This document shows, in pieces, positions 18,509-27,260 of a DNA stretch of 34,125 bases. The translations under genes were made by a program, and so were the position numbers. Origin of the DNA: an uncultured Gammaproteobacteria bacterium. GTDB taxonomy: Bacteria; Pseudomonadota; Gammaproteobacteria; Steroidobacterales; Rariloculaceae. The stretch lies in the NCBI GenBank assembly GCA_913041665.1, contig CAJWKT010000014.1, forward strand, positions 1 through 34,125, written 5' to 3'. The first letter of the stretch is position 1, and each line of letters begins with the position of its first letter. The notes beneath the pieces are model-generated. The model was not told where the DNA came from. It saw only the letters and a list, made by a program, of their open reading frames with translations, and searched no databases.

Positions 18509-19111
18509 ATGAACCACACAAAATTCCTTGGTGCAGTAGCGCTGTTGGTATTTTCTGCCGGCGCCAGCGCTGAGAACTATGGGCTCGACATGGGTCACTC
18601 AAGAATCTGGTTTGATGTTGCCCACCAAGGGTATTCCACCATGGTCGGCAGATTTTCGGACTTCGGTGGCACGCTTGATTTCGATGCTGACAATCCGACA
18701 GCCAGCTCTGTAGACATCACTATCAACACGGCCAGCGTGGATATGTTTCATGATGGTCTAAACGACCACCTGACACGGATTGTCACAGAAGAGGGTGAGG
18801 AACCCAAAATCGATTTCTTCGGTGTTGAGATGTACCCGGAAATGCGGTTTGTCAGTACAAACGTGGAGGACATGGGCGAAGGAAAAATGACGGTCACTGG
18901 AGATCTCACAATGCTGGGACAAACCCATCCTGTGTCATTAAATGCCGTTCTAAATAGAACTGGAGATGCCCGTGGTACCCCTAAAGTAGGCTTTAGCGCG
19001 ACGGGGACTGTTGACCGAACCCAATATGGAATGGGTTTCGGGGCACAGTTTGGTATCGGTACAGATATCAATGTACGGATAGAAATTGAGGCACTTGCTT
19101 CTGGCACCTAA
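18509..19111 (+). CDS. YceI family periplasmic protein
   Basis: Signal peptide MNHTKFLGAVALLVFSAGASA; YGLDMGHSRIWFDVAHQGYSTMVGRFSDFGGTLDFDADNP; VTGDLTMLGQTHPVSL. RBS AGGGAGA upstream. Confidence 0.92.
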   Translation: MNHTKFLGAVALLVFSAGASAENYGLDMGHSRIWFDVAHQGYSTMVGRFSDFGGTLDFDADNPTASSVDITINTASVDMFHDGLNDHLTRIVTEEGEEPKIDFFGVEMYPEMRFVSTNVEDMGEGKMTVTGDLTMLGQTHPVSLNAVLNRTGDARGTPKVGFSATGTVDRTQYGMGFGAQFGIGTDINVRIEIEALASGT

Positions 19112-19130
19112 ATTTCTATACGCTGAAACA

Positions 19131-19165
19131 AAAAAGGGCTCAAGCGTAACTTGAGCCCTTTTTTA
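19131..19165. terminator. Strong rho-independent (potentially bidirectional) terminator after yceI
   Basis: Perfect 14-bp arms AAAAAGGGCTCAAG (19131-19144) / CTTGAGCCCTTTTT (19150-19163), 5-nt loop, A-tract and T-tract on either side. Confidence 0.92.
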
Positions 19166-19214
19166 ATATTAGCCTAATAAGACTTGAGGAAAGGACAAGA
19201 AAAGGCATAGATAA

Positions 19215-19610
19215 ATGGCAAGTGAAGTAAAACAAACCGATATCAAAATGAATGCCGATAGCCTCTACCAAGAAGAAACTTTTACGGATCGGCGTGTGGG
19301 TACCATTCAAAGGCTGACACCTGTTACTTCGAGTGGTAACAGGGATGATACCCGTCCTGTGGTTTTTCTGGGTCAGACGCAAATTATGACGCCCGCTGGC
19401 GCTCTTCCTTTGAGCTTTGAAGTGGATGCAGATTCGCTGGAGAATGCCATTGAAAAATTTGGGGACGGCGCTAAGGGTGCCGTCTCTGAAGCAATGGAGC
19501 GTCTCGAGGAAATGCGTCGGGAAGCAGCCTCTTCAATCATAGTGCCCGGAAGTAACCCTCCACTAGGCGCTGGCGGTAATCCGCCCGGTGGTGGCATCAA
19601 GCTATCTTAG
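19215..19610 (+). CDS. Hypothetical protein with Gly/Pro-rich C-terminus
   Basis: 131 aa ORF MASEVKQTDIKMNADSLYQEETFTDRRVGTIQRLTPVTSSG...GSNPPLGAGGNPPGGGIKLS; no domain recognised. Confidence 0.65.
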   Translation: MASEVKQTDIKMNADSLYQEETFTDRRVGTIQRLTPVTSSGNRDDTRPVVFLGQTQIMTPAGALPLSFEVDADSLENAIEKFGDGAKGAVSEAMERLEEMRREAASSIIVPGSNPPLGAGGNPPGGGIKLS

Positions 19611-19645
19611 AATACACTGCGTGAAAGAAAATTTAGGAGATAAAA

Positions 19646-20602
19646 ATGGTCACACGACGCGACCTACTTAAATATACAGCTGCTGTCAGCACTACAATAC
19701 CCTTGCATGTCCGTCTATTGCAGGCACAGGAAAGGACCCTCATCAGTCGCATGATTCCCTCCACTGGAGAAGAACTGCCGATAGTAGGCCTAGGAAGTTC
19801 TGCTACCTTTAGCCAGGTAGCTAACTCGGAAGATATTAGTGCTCTAAGCGAAGTCATGCGCACACTAGTGGAAAATGGCGGGGCTTTATTTGATACCGCA
19901 CCTAGTTATGGGGGTGGGGTGTCCGAGAGAGTAGCTGGGCAAATTGTTAATGAGCTAAAACTGCAGAATAAAATTTTCTGGGCCACAAAAGTGAATGTTG
20001 CTGGACGGCGGCGAGGTGGTTCAGCGGATCCCTCACAAGCCAGAGCGCAGATCGAGGCGTCCTTTGAGAGGATTGACAAGTCGCCAATCGACTGCATCCA
20101 GGTGCATAACCTGGGTGATCCGCCCACCCAATTGGGAATACTAAAAGACCTCAAAGCAGAGGGGCGCGTGCGTTACATCGGCATAACATCAACTAATGAG
20201 AATCGCTATCCGGATCTCGCACAAATCATGCGCGATGAGCCAATTGATTTCATCGGAATCGATTACGCAGTTGATAATAGAGAAGCAGAAGACATGATCC
20301 TGCCGTTGGCACAGGACCTAGGAATTGGCGTGCTTGTCTACGCACCCTTTGGGCGAACACGGCTGTGGCTCAGAGTAGCGGGTCGCCAGGTTCCAGACTG
20401 GGCTGAAGAATTTGACGCAACTACCTGGGCCCAGTTTTTTATCAAATATGTGACCGCTAACCCGGCAGTTACAGTAGTAACACCAGCAACGAGTACGGCT
20501 CATCACATGCTGGACAACCTCGGTGGAGGCATGGGGCAATTACCCAATGAAGCTATGAAACGAAAAATGATAGAGTTCGTGAGCGCCCTGCCTTCCGCTT
20601 GA
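19646..20602 (+). CDS. Aldo/keto reductase family protein with TAT-like signal
   Basis: N-terminus MVTRRDLLKYTAAVSTTIPLHVRLLQAQ; AKR-like FDTAPSYGGGVSERVAGQIV, WATKVNV, IDCIQVHNLGDP, GRVRYIGITS, GVLVYAPFG. Confidence 0.87.
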   Translation: MVTRRDLLKYTAAVSTTIPLHVRLLQAQERTLISRMIPSTGEELPIVGLGSSATFSQVANSEDISALSEVMRTLVENGGALFDTAPSYGGGVSERVAGQIVNELKLQNKIFWATKVNVAGRRRGGSADPSQARAQIEASFERIDKSPIDCIQVHNLGDPPTQLGILKDLKAEGRVRYIGITSTNENRYPDLAQIMRDEPIDFIGIDYAVDNREAEDMILPLAQDLGIGVLVYAPFGRTRLWLRVAGRQVPDWAEEFDATTWAQFFIKYVTANPAVTVVTPATSTAHHMLDNLGGGMGQLPNEAMKRKMIEFVSALPSA

Positions 20603-20667
20603 TAGAAAAATGGGTGAAATCTGATAATTAGGGCTTTTTCATATTTAAATAAGAAAAAGGGGAAACT

Positions 20668-21798
20668 ATGAAACGCATACTAATAATGTTTACGCTGGCA
20701 CTCCTGGTGAGTCCTTTGGTTGTATCAGCCCAATCAGGCACTAATACAACCACTGTACAGCCATTTAAGCTTGGTACCTTTGAAATACAGGGTGATACTC
20801 GTATCGGTATTGTTCTAAATGATGAACTTATTGTAGAGCTGGATGCAGCCAACCAGGCACTGGAACGTAATCCCGCTTATCCAGCAATACCAATGCCAAA
20901 AAACATGCGCGAACTGATCAGTCGGTACGAATATGGACTGAAGTACAGATTGTATGAAATTGTTGGCAACCTCAACACCAATGATGGCCTTGTTTCCGGG
21001 TCGCAGCCAAACTTTATTCACAATGTAAGCCAAGTTCGCACACTGGCCCCGCTGATGCCAAGAAAGATGCTCAACGCCGCTGTTAATTTCTACAGCCACG
21101 TTGAGGAGGGAGGTACTCTGGAGGAGCAAAGAGCTGCAGCAGAGGAACGCCGCAGAACTCGAGGCATCCCCTATCTATTCATTAAGCCAACTGAGGGCGC
21201 CATCATTGGAAACGGTGACGCTGTCGTACTGCCACACGGAAGAAGCCGCATTGATTGGGAAGTAGAACTCGCTATCGTCATCGGCCGAACCGCGAAATAT
21301 GTTCCGGCTACGGAAGCAAAAGATTACATCTTCGGGTATATGGTTAGTATAGATATCTCTGACCGAGGTGGCCGCCCACCTGATTCACGTCCTGGATCGG
21401 ATTGGTTTGTTGGAAAGGGACACGACACCTTTGCTCCTCTAGGTCCATGGATCGTGCCGAAAGAGTTCTATGGGGACCCCATGGTGCGACTGCGACAAAG
21501 ACTAAGCCTCGGCGATGAAGTGATGCAAGATGCAGGGCCTGGCGACATGATCCACTCAATTTACGAGCTGATCGAATATGGGTCCTCTATCATCACTCTT
21601 TTTCCGGGTGACGTGCTCAACAATGGCACATCTGGCGGTACGGGTGCGGGAACGGCATATCGTGGTGAGCGTCGGTTTTTACAGCCCGGTGAAACCATCG
21701 TAGCCACTATTGAAGGCATAGGTACTCTTACCTTGCCGGTAAAAGCTGAGGGAGCCCCAAGTCCTGGCACCGGCTCCTATCTGCCAGCAGACATGTGA
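20668..21798 (+). CDS. Exported fumarylacetoacetate hydrolase (FAH) family protein
   Basis: Sec-type signal MKRILIMFTLALLVSPLVVSA; FAH fold DWEVELAIVIGRTAKYVPATEAKDYIFGYMVSIDISDR, ELIEYGSSIITLFPGDVLNNGTSGGTG, FLQPGETIVATIEGIGTL. Confidence 0.85.
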   Translation: MKRILIMFTLALLVSPLVVSAQSGTNTTTVQPFKLGTFEIQGDTRIGIVLNDELIVELDAANQALERNPAYPAIPMPKNMRELISRYEYGLKYRLYEIVGNLNTNDGLVSGSQPNFIHNVSQVRTLAPLMPRKMLNAAVNFYSHVEEGGTLEEQRAAAEERRRTRGIPYLFIKPTEGAIIGNGDAVVLPHGRSRIDWEVELAIVIGRTAKYVPATEAKDYIFGYMVSIDISDRGGRPPDSRPGSDWFVGKGHDTFAPLGPWIVPKEFYGDPMVRLRQRLSLGDEVMQDAGPGDMIHSIYELIEYGSSIITLFPGDVLNNGTSGGTGAGTAYRGERRFLQPGETIVATIEGIGTLTLPVKAEGAPSPGTGSYLPADM

Positions 21799-21820
21799 AC
21801 GCTCGTTGAGTGTTATTTTG

Positions 21821-21865
21821 AACTAAAGCAGAGCCTCGCTGAACCCGCGGGGCTCTGCTTTAGTT
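21821..21865. terminator. Long hairpin downstream of the FAH gene, probable terminator
   Basis: AACTAAAGCAGAGCCTCGC (21821-21839) pairs with GCGGGGCTCTGCTTTAGTT (21847-21865): 19 bp with one G-U, 7-nt loop; only a short T-run follows. Confidence 0.7.
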
Positions 21866-22041
21866 TGCGGCTCACAAGTCACGTTGATCAGAAAAATCCG
21901 CTAACCATCCATAATTATTAACAGCAATTAGATAAAATTTCTTTTCGGGTTATTTTCATCGAAACCTCAGGTTCAGTAGTATAGCTTCCTTGCTCCTAGG
22001 ACAGTTTCAGCCAGAGTTATCATGTACCACTTCCCTCTCGT

Positions 22042-22947
22042 ATGAAATCTATCCTGAAAGATCCCCTGATTCACTTTCTGCTGCTTGGAGCAGTACTTTT
22101 TTTGTTGTTCCGATTTACTGCAGAAGAAGGGGATGAACGGACTATAAATGTAGACCAAGAGGCTCTGCTTACTTTCCTTCAGTACCGTTCAATTGCATTT
22201 GATCGAGAATATTTTGAGAGTTATCTGGAAGGGCTTGAACAAAATAAACTCGAGGAACTAATAACTCAGTATGTTCGGGAAGAAACTATGTATCGAGAGG
22301 CCCTGAACCTTGGACTGGATGAAGATGATTACAACATTCGTGAACGCCTAGTTCAGAAATTACAGTTCCTAGCCGAGGGATTTCAAAGCATTAATGCAGA
22401 ACTTACAACCGAAGAAGTAGAACACTACTACCAGAAAAATGTCAGTCTTTACTACGTAAATCCTCGCATTACGTTTACTCACGTGTATTTTAGTTCCAGC
22501 GATCGAGGCCGAGACGAAGCTATGCAATTTGCCCAAAACAAACTAGAAGAACTCAATACGAATGGAGCGTCTTTTGATGAGGCTGTCAATCACGGTGATC
22601 CCTTCCCCTATTTTGTTAACTACGTTGAGCACACACCTAGTCTAGTAGCAAGTCATCTGGGAAAAAACCTGGCGGAAACCCTTTTCAAAATGACTCCTGA
22701 TGAACACATATGGCAGGGACCCCACGAGTCACCTTACGGCTTTCACTTAATCATGGTACTGCGAGTGCAACAAGGGAAGCAGCCAGAACTGGATGAAATC
22801 CTTGAGAGAGTCAAAGAAGACGGTAGGACCGAACGACTTCGAGAGCTCACGGAAGCCGCAATCACCGAAATGATCGCCAATTACAAAATCGAGATTGATC
22901 CATCCCTAAAAATAAGCGCTTCCAGCAGCTCAACGGAAGCACCCTGA
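22042..22947 (+). CDS. Membrane-anchored parvulin-like (PpiC) peptidyl-prolyl isomerase
   Basis: N-terminal TM HFLLLGAVLFLLFRF; SurA/PpiC-like helical region, then FTHVYFSSSDRGRDEA...FDEAVNHGDPFP...PHESPYGFHLIMVLRVQQGKQPELDEI. Confidence 0.78.
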   Translation: MKSILKDPLIHFLLLGAVLFLLFRFTAEEGDERTINVDQEALLTFLQYRSIAFDREYFESYLEGLEQNKLEELITQYVREETMYREALNLGLDEDDYNIRERLVQKLQFLAEGFQSINAELTTEEVEHYYQKNVSLYYVNPRITFTHVYFSSSDRGRDEAMQFAQNKLEELNTNGASFDEAVNHGDPFPYFVNYVEHTPSLVASHLGKNLAETLFKMTPDEHIWQGPHESPYGFHLIMVLRVQQGKQPELDEILERVKEDGRTERLRELTEAAITEMIANYKIEIDPSLKISASSSSTEAP

Positions 22948-23969
22948 TGTGCCAATTTATCTGCAGAATAGCCACAGGATTGATATTTACTCTACTTGCA
23001 CTGCCTGCATTCCCGCACGATCTTCGGCCGATTTTTATAGATATAACGGAGGAGACGGAATCTATTGTTACCCTGCGCTGGAAGGTCCCGGGGTCTGTAG
23101 AACGCGATTCTTTGCCGGAAATCATACTAAACGGTAACTGTACCAAAGAGGGAACAACTGAAATTCTGCGTTACCCGGGAGATTATCAGAGTCGACAGAC
23201 CTACCAGTGTCCTGGCGGTGTCTTGGGCCAAGAGGTGGAAATGATCTTTCCCGTGCCCAACCCATCGCTAACAACCATTATTCGTGTAAGCGAGAGGCAT
23301 GGAGGAATCCACAGTGGAATGCTGGGCCCGGGAGAATACACTTGGCCAATTCCTGAACAACTGAATCGTACTGCTGTTATAAAAAACTACACGGTACTGG
23401 GAATCGAACACATCCTAAGAGGCTGGGATCATTTGCTATTCATTGTGTGTCTGGTGTTAATTGCTCGGTCGTTTCGGAGGATACTAATAACTGTCACGGG
23501 CTTTACGATCGCGCACTCTATTACGTTGGCAGCCTCGTCTTTAGACCTTGTGGTCCTACCAATAGCACCCGTGGAAGCCATGATTGCACTCAGTATTGTA
23601 TTTGTTGCCATGGAAATTGCTAAGGATCAGAAAAAAACTAATCTGACATACCGCTACCCAGCTATCGTTGCTACTTCATTCGGATTTTTGCACGGGTTCG
23701 GTTTTGCGAGTGTGCTGCGACAAATAGGTTTGCCCCAGACTGAGTTACCCATTGCACTACTGTTTTTCAACGTAGGGGTAGAAGTGGGTCAAATAATCTT
23801 TGTTGCCTTTTTGCTCGGTCTAGGCACTACAGCCGTGCTTGTTAGGGAAAAATATAACCTTCCCGTCCCAACACCTGAATTACTTCAAACGCAAAGAGCA
23901 ATTGCTTATGGCATTGGAACATTAGCAAGTTTCTGGATGATAGAACGCACTATCAGTTTTTGGGTATAG
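22947..23969 (+). CDS. HupE/UreJ-like membrane protein with N-terminal periplasmic domain
   Basis: Signal peptide; VLGIEHILRGWDHLLFIVCLVLIARSFRRILITVTGFTIAHSITLAASSL...VEAMIALSIVFVAMEIAKD...SFGFLHGFGFASVLRQIGLP. TGATG overlap with the ppiC-like stop. Confidence 0.82.
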   Translation: MCQFICRIATGLIFTLLALPAFPHDLRPIFIDITEETESIVTLRWKVPGSVERDSLPEIILNGNCTKEGTTEILRYPGDYQSRQTYQCPGGVLGQEVEMIFPVPNPSLTTIIRVSERHGGIHSGMLGPGEYTWPIPEQLNRTAVIKNYTVLGIEHILRGWDHLLFIVCLVLIARSFRRILITVTGFTIAHSITLAASSLDLVVLPIAPVEAMIALSIVFVAMEIAKDQKKTNLTYRYPAIVATSFGFLHGFGFASVLRQIGLPQTELPIALLFFNVGVEVGQIIFVAFLLGLGTTAVLVREKYNLPVPTPELLQTQRAIAYGIGTLASFWMIERTISFWV

Positions 23970-23975
23970 CTTACT

Positions 23976-24971
23976 ATGCAAGTCACGCAACCCTTTCTCG
24001 CCTACCGCATTGATCGTGTTGATGAAAAAATCAGTGGGCAACTCCAGCACATCACTTTGGACGATATTAGTCCTGGCGACATTATCATACAGGTGCACTA
24101 TTCCAGCATAAATTACAAGGATGCGCTCGCAGCTACTGGTACTGCACCCATTTTGAGACATTTTCCCCTTGTCGGCGGAATTGACCTATCCGGAGAGGTC
24201 ATTGAATCAACGGATGAGCGTTTCAATACGGGGGATTTAGTCTCAGTTCTTGGTTGCGAGTTAAGCGAAAGTCGAGATGGTGGCTATGCTGAATATGCCC
24301 GGATAACTGCCGACAGTCCGATAGCCATACCCCATGGACTGGACACTCGATCTGTCATGGCAATTGGTACAGCAGGATTTACAACTGCATTAGCTATCCA
24401 CAGAATGGAAATAAATGGACAAAATCCCGATCAAGGACCCATCCTCGTAACTGGTGCCACAGGCGGCGTGGGAAGCTTCGCAGTCGACATGCTGAGCTCG
24501 AAAGGATATGAAGTACACGCCCTGACAGGGAAGCCATCAGAACGAGATTATCTTAAACGGTTAGGGGCGCATAAAGTAATCGATCGAAACAAGCTCAAAA
24601 TCGGCACAAAACCCCTAGAGAGCGCCCGCTGGGCTGGTGCAATTGACAACCTCGGGGGTGATTTTCTCGCCTGGATTACCCGAAGTATAAAACCCTGGGG
24701 AAACATCGCAAGCGTAGGGCTTGCATCCAGCCCCGAGCTCCGTACCACGGTTATGCCCTTTATTCTCCGCTCTGTGAGTATGCTGGGTATCAATATGTCT
24801 GTGCCTAGAGAGTTAAGGATCGAATTATGGAATCGTCTGGCAAACGATTTAAAGCCATATCATTTAGAAGAAATCGTAACCCGAGAGATATCTTTACTGG
24901 AACTCCCACAAGCATTCGATGCTTTTATTGCTGGAGAAATTACGGGTCGTACCGTGGTAAAAATAAGATAG
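23976..24971 (+). CDS. acuI: AcuI/YhdH-type NADPH-dependent acrylyl-CoA reductase (zinc-independent MDR)
   Basis: SSINYKDALAATGTAPILRHFPLVGGIDLSGEV, DGGYAEYARI, AIGTAGFTTALAIHRME, VTGATGGVGSFAVDML, AHKVIDR, DNLGGDFLAWI. Confidence 0.85.
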   Translation: MQVTQPFLAYRIDRVDEKISGQLQHITLDDISPGDIIIQVHYSSINYKDALAATGTAPILRHFPLVGGIDLSGEVIESTDERFNTGDLVSVLGCELSESRDGGYAEYARITADSPIAIPHGLDTRSVMAIGTAGFTTALAIHRMEINGQNPDQGPILVTGATGGVGSFAVDMLSSKGYEVHALTGKPSERDYLKRLGAHKVIDRNKLKIGTKPLESARWAGAIDNLGGDFLAWITRSIKPWGNIASVGLASSPELRTTVMPFILRSVSMLGINMSVPRELRIELWNRLANDLKPYHLEEIVTREISLLELPQAFDAFIAGEITGRTVVKIR

Positions 24972-24983
24972 TCGTACCTGTGT

Positions 24984-25877
24984 CTAAGCCATCTCTCGCT
25001 TTCGGACAGAAAGAAGAATACCTACAAAAATCAATACAGCACCAATAATATGATAACTGAACAATTGTTCACCTAAAAAAATCATAGCAAAGGCTGCCCC
25101 AAATACGGGAATCAGGTTAATAAAAATCGTTGCACGATTTGCCCCGAGGGAGCGAACAGAAAAATTCCAGAAAAAAGTCGCAAGTAAAGTGGGAAATACT
25201 GCCATATAAGACATGCTAATGATCACATTTGTATTCAAGGTAAATGGGCCCACTATCGCGGCTTCAATCAAATAAAACGGCAACAAAATTACAGCGCCAG
25301 TCAGGGCTATTATAAATAATAGGATGTCAGCGCTCGGCAGATAGTCCCGTCTGTGCAGATAGACCGCATACAACGACCACCCAACAACGGCAATTAACAT
25401 AACAGGATCTCCGGCGTTAATATCAAGTGCCAATAAAGCAGCTGGGTCAGCCCTAGAGATCATCGTCAGGATCCCGATGAAAGCACAGGTCACACCCACT
25501 CCCTGACGGAATGACAAAAACTCCCGCGCTACTATCCAAGCAATTACCGCTGTGACTGCTGGTTGGGCCGCATTAACAATCACAGCATTAGTAGCAGAGG
25601 TAAAATATACGGCTATCACCGCCAGACTGCTGCCAACAGTCATGAATGCACTCACTACAACAAGTGACTTCCAGTGGTGTTTCAGTTGATGCCACTCACT
25701 GGACATCTTTCTCCACACGAACGGTACTAGCACAATTGAGGCAATAAGCCACCGGCCGAACGTAAGCGCCAACGGTGAAATATCTCCAACAACTGCCCGC
25801 ACTGCCACGGGAGAGCTCCCCCACATTGCCATCGTCAGTATCGCTAAAATATAGGCTATGGGGTGAGAGGTTGGCAT
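24984..25877 (-). CDS. EamA/DMT-family transporter
   Basis: 297 aa, about 10 TM helices; LTFGRWLIASIVLVPFVWRK, NAAQPAVTAVIAW, NRATIFINLIPVFGAAFAMIFLGEQLFSYHIIGAVLIFVGILLS. Confidence 0.88.
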   Translation of the reverse strand: MPTSHPIAYILAILTMAMWGSSPVAVRAVVGDISPLALTFGRWLIASIVLVPFVWRKMSSEWHQLKHHWKSLVVVSAFMTVGSSLAVIAVYFTSATNAVIVNAAQPAVTAVIAWIVAREFLSFRQGVGVTCAFIGILTMISRADPAALLALDINAGDPVMLIAVVGWSLYAVYLHRRDYLPSADILLFIIALTGAVILLPFYLIEAAIVGPFTLNTNVIISMSYMAVFPTLLATFFWNFSVRSLGANRATIFINLIPVFGAAFAMIFLGEQLFSYHIIGAVLIFVGILLSVRKREMA

Positions 25878-26014
25878 TGGTTGTAGTGTATCAGCATCTC
25901 AGTTGGCGCTATTCTATGTATAGTTTTGTAACGATACGAGGCTGAGGTGGATTAAACTATATTATCTAAGCAGTTTTCGTAGCACCGAAAAAGGAAATAG
26001 AAATACTTTCACAA

Positions 26015-27241
26015 TTGAAAAAACTGGGCCCAGGGCTGCTATTTGCAGCCACTGCGGTGGGCGTATCCCACCTAGTTCAGTCAACTCGTGCGGGCGCAGA
26101 GTTTGGCTTAACGCTGTCAACGCTCATTATTCTTGCCTGCGTGATCAAGTATCCGGCATTTCGTTTCGGTGCTGAATATTCGGCTTGCACGGGTGAATCC
26201 GTCATTGCGGGTTATGAGCGCCAGGGACGCTGGTTACTTATTCTTGTTTTTATCGCTACGATAATCGAGGGCGTCGGTGTTATCCCGGCAGTCGGCCTAG
26301 TATCTGCCGGGCTTGGTATGAATCTGCTGACTATTAATATCAATGTCATCCTTGCAACGATGGCTATCGTGCTAGCAGCTTCGGTTATTTTGCTACTTGG
26401 CCGATATCGAGTTCTAGAAAATATCACACGGATTTTTGTTGTAGTGTTTTCGGTATTGACTATTGTGGCAGCTATAGCTGCAACCACCCAGTTGGCAAGC
26501 GGACAACCATTGAGTACTCCTTTTGCTATCAATGAACAAAATCTATTCTTTGCTGTCTCTGTTGCAGGCTGGATGCCGGTTGGCCTTAGTTGTTCGATAT
26601 TTCTCTCTGTATGGGTAATTGCCCGGGGACATTTGCACGGACGCCCAGTGACACCTGAAGAAGCCCGATTTGATTTTAATGTTAGTTACGCGGCAACTCT
26701 GGTACTAGCGTTGTGTTTTCTTATGATGGGAACAGCGCTGTTATTTGGTTCTGGTATTGAAATCGCAGGCAGTTCAAATGGTTTCGCGGCGCAACTTATT
26801 GGTCTCTTTACTCAATCCATCGGGCAGTGGGCACAACTAGTAGTCGGAGTGGCAGCACTGGCCGTCATGCTGTCCACGGTGTTGGCTGTTGTGGATGGCT
26901 TTCCACGAACCTACGCCAACATCACATATAGGTTAATGAAAAAAAACTCCAGCTCATGGGATGAAGGCCGCCTTTATCGGGGTTTCCTTGGATTGCAGGC
27001 TGTAACGACCTTTATGGTCCTAGTCTTTTTGTTACGAAGTTTCGGAACTTTTATTGATTTCATCACAGCATTAGGTTTTCTCTCTGCACCAATAATTGCC
27101 TTTTTGAATCACAGAATCATGTTCTCATCAGACCTTTCGGTAACTCAACAACCGGCAACCTGGCTTCGCCACTGGAGCATAGCTGGGATAATTGTGCTCA
27201 CCGCAGTCTTCCCGATCTATCTTTATTTCCGAATTACTTAA
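26015..27241 (+). CDS. Divergent Nramp-family-like transporter
   Basis: 408 aa polytopic; LGPGLLFAATAVGVSHLVQSTRAGAEFGL, KYPAFRFGAEYSACTGESVIAGYERQGRW, GWMPVGLSCSIFLSVWV. TTG start inferred. Confidence 0.72.
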   Translation: MKKLGPGLLFAATAVGVSHLVQSTRAGAEFGLTLSTLIILACVIKYPAFRFGAEYSACTGESVIAGYERQGRWLLILVFIATIIEGVGVIPAVGLVSAGLGMNLLTININVILATMAIVLAASVILLLGRYRVLENITRIFVVVFSVLTIVAAIAATTQLASGQPLSTPFAINEQNLFFAVSVAGWMPVGLSCSIFLSVWVIARGHLHGRPVTPEEARFDFNVSYAATLVLALCFLMMGTALLFGSGIEIAGSSNGFAAQLIGLFTQSIGQWAQLVVGVAALAVMLSTVLAVVDGFPRTYANITYRLMKKNSSSWDEGRLYRGFLGLQAVTTFMVLVFLLRSFGTFIDFITALGFLSAPIIAFLNHRIMFSSDLSVTQQPATWLRHWSIAGIIVLTAVFPIYLYFRIT

Positions 27242-27260
27242 CGATTCATAGTCTCTAAAA

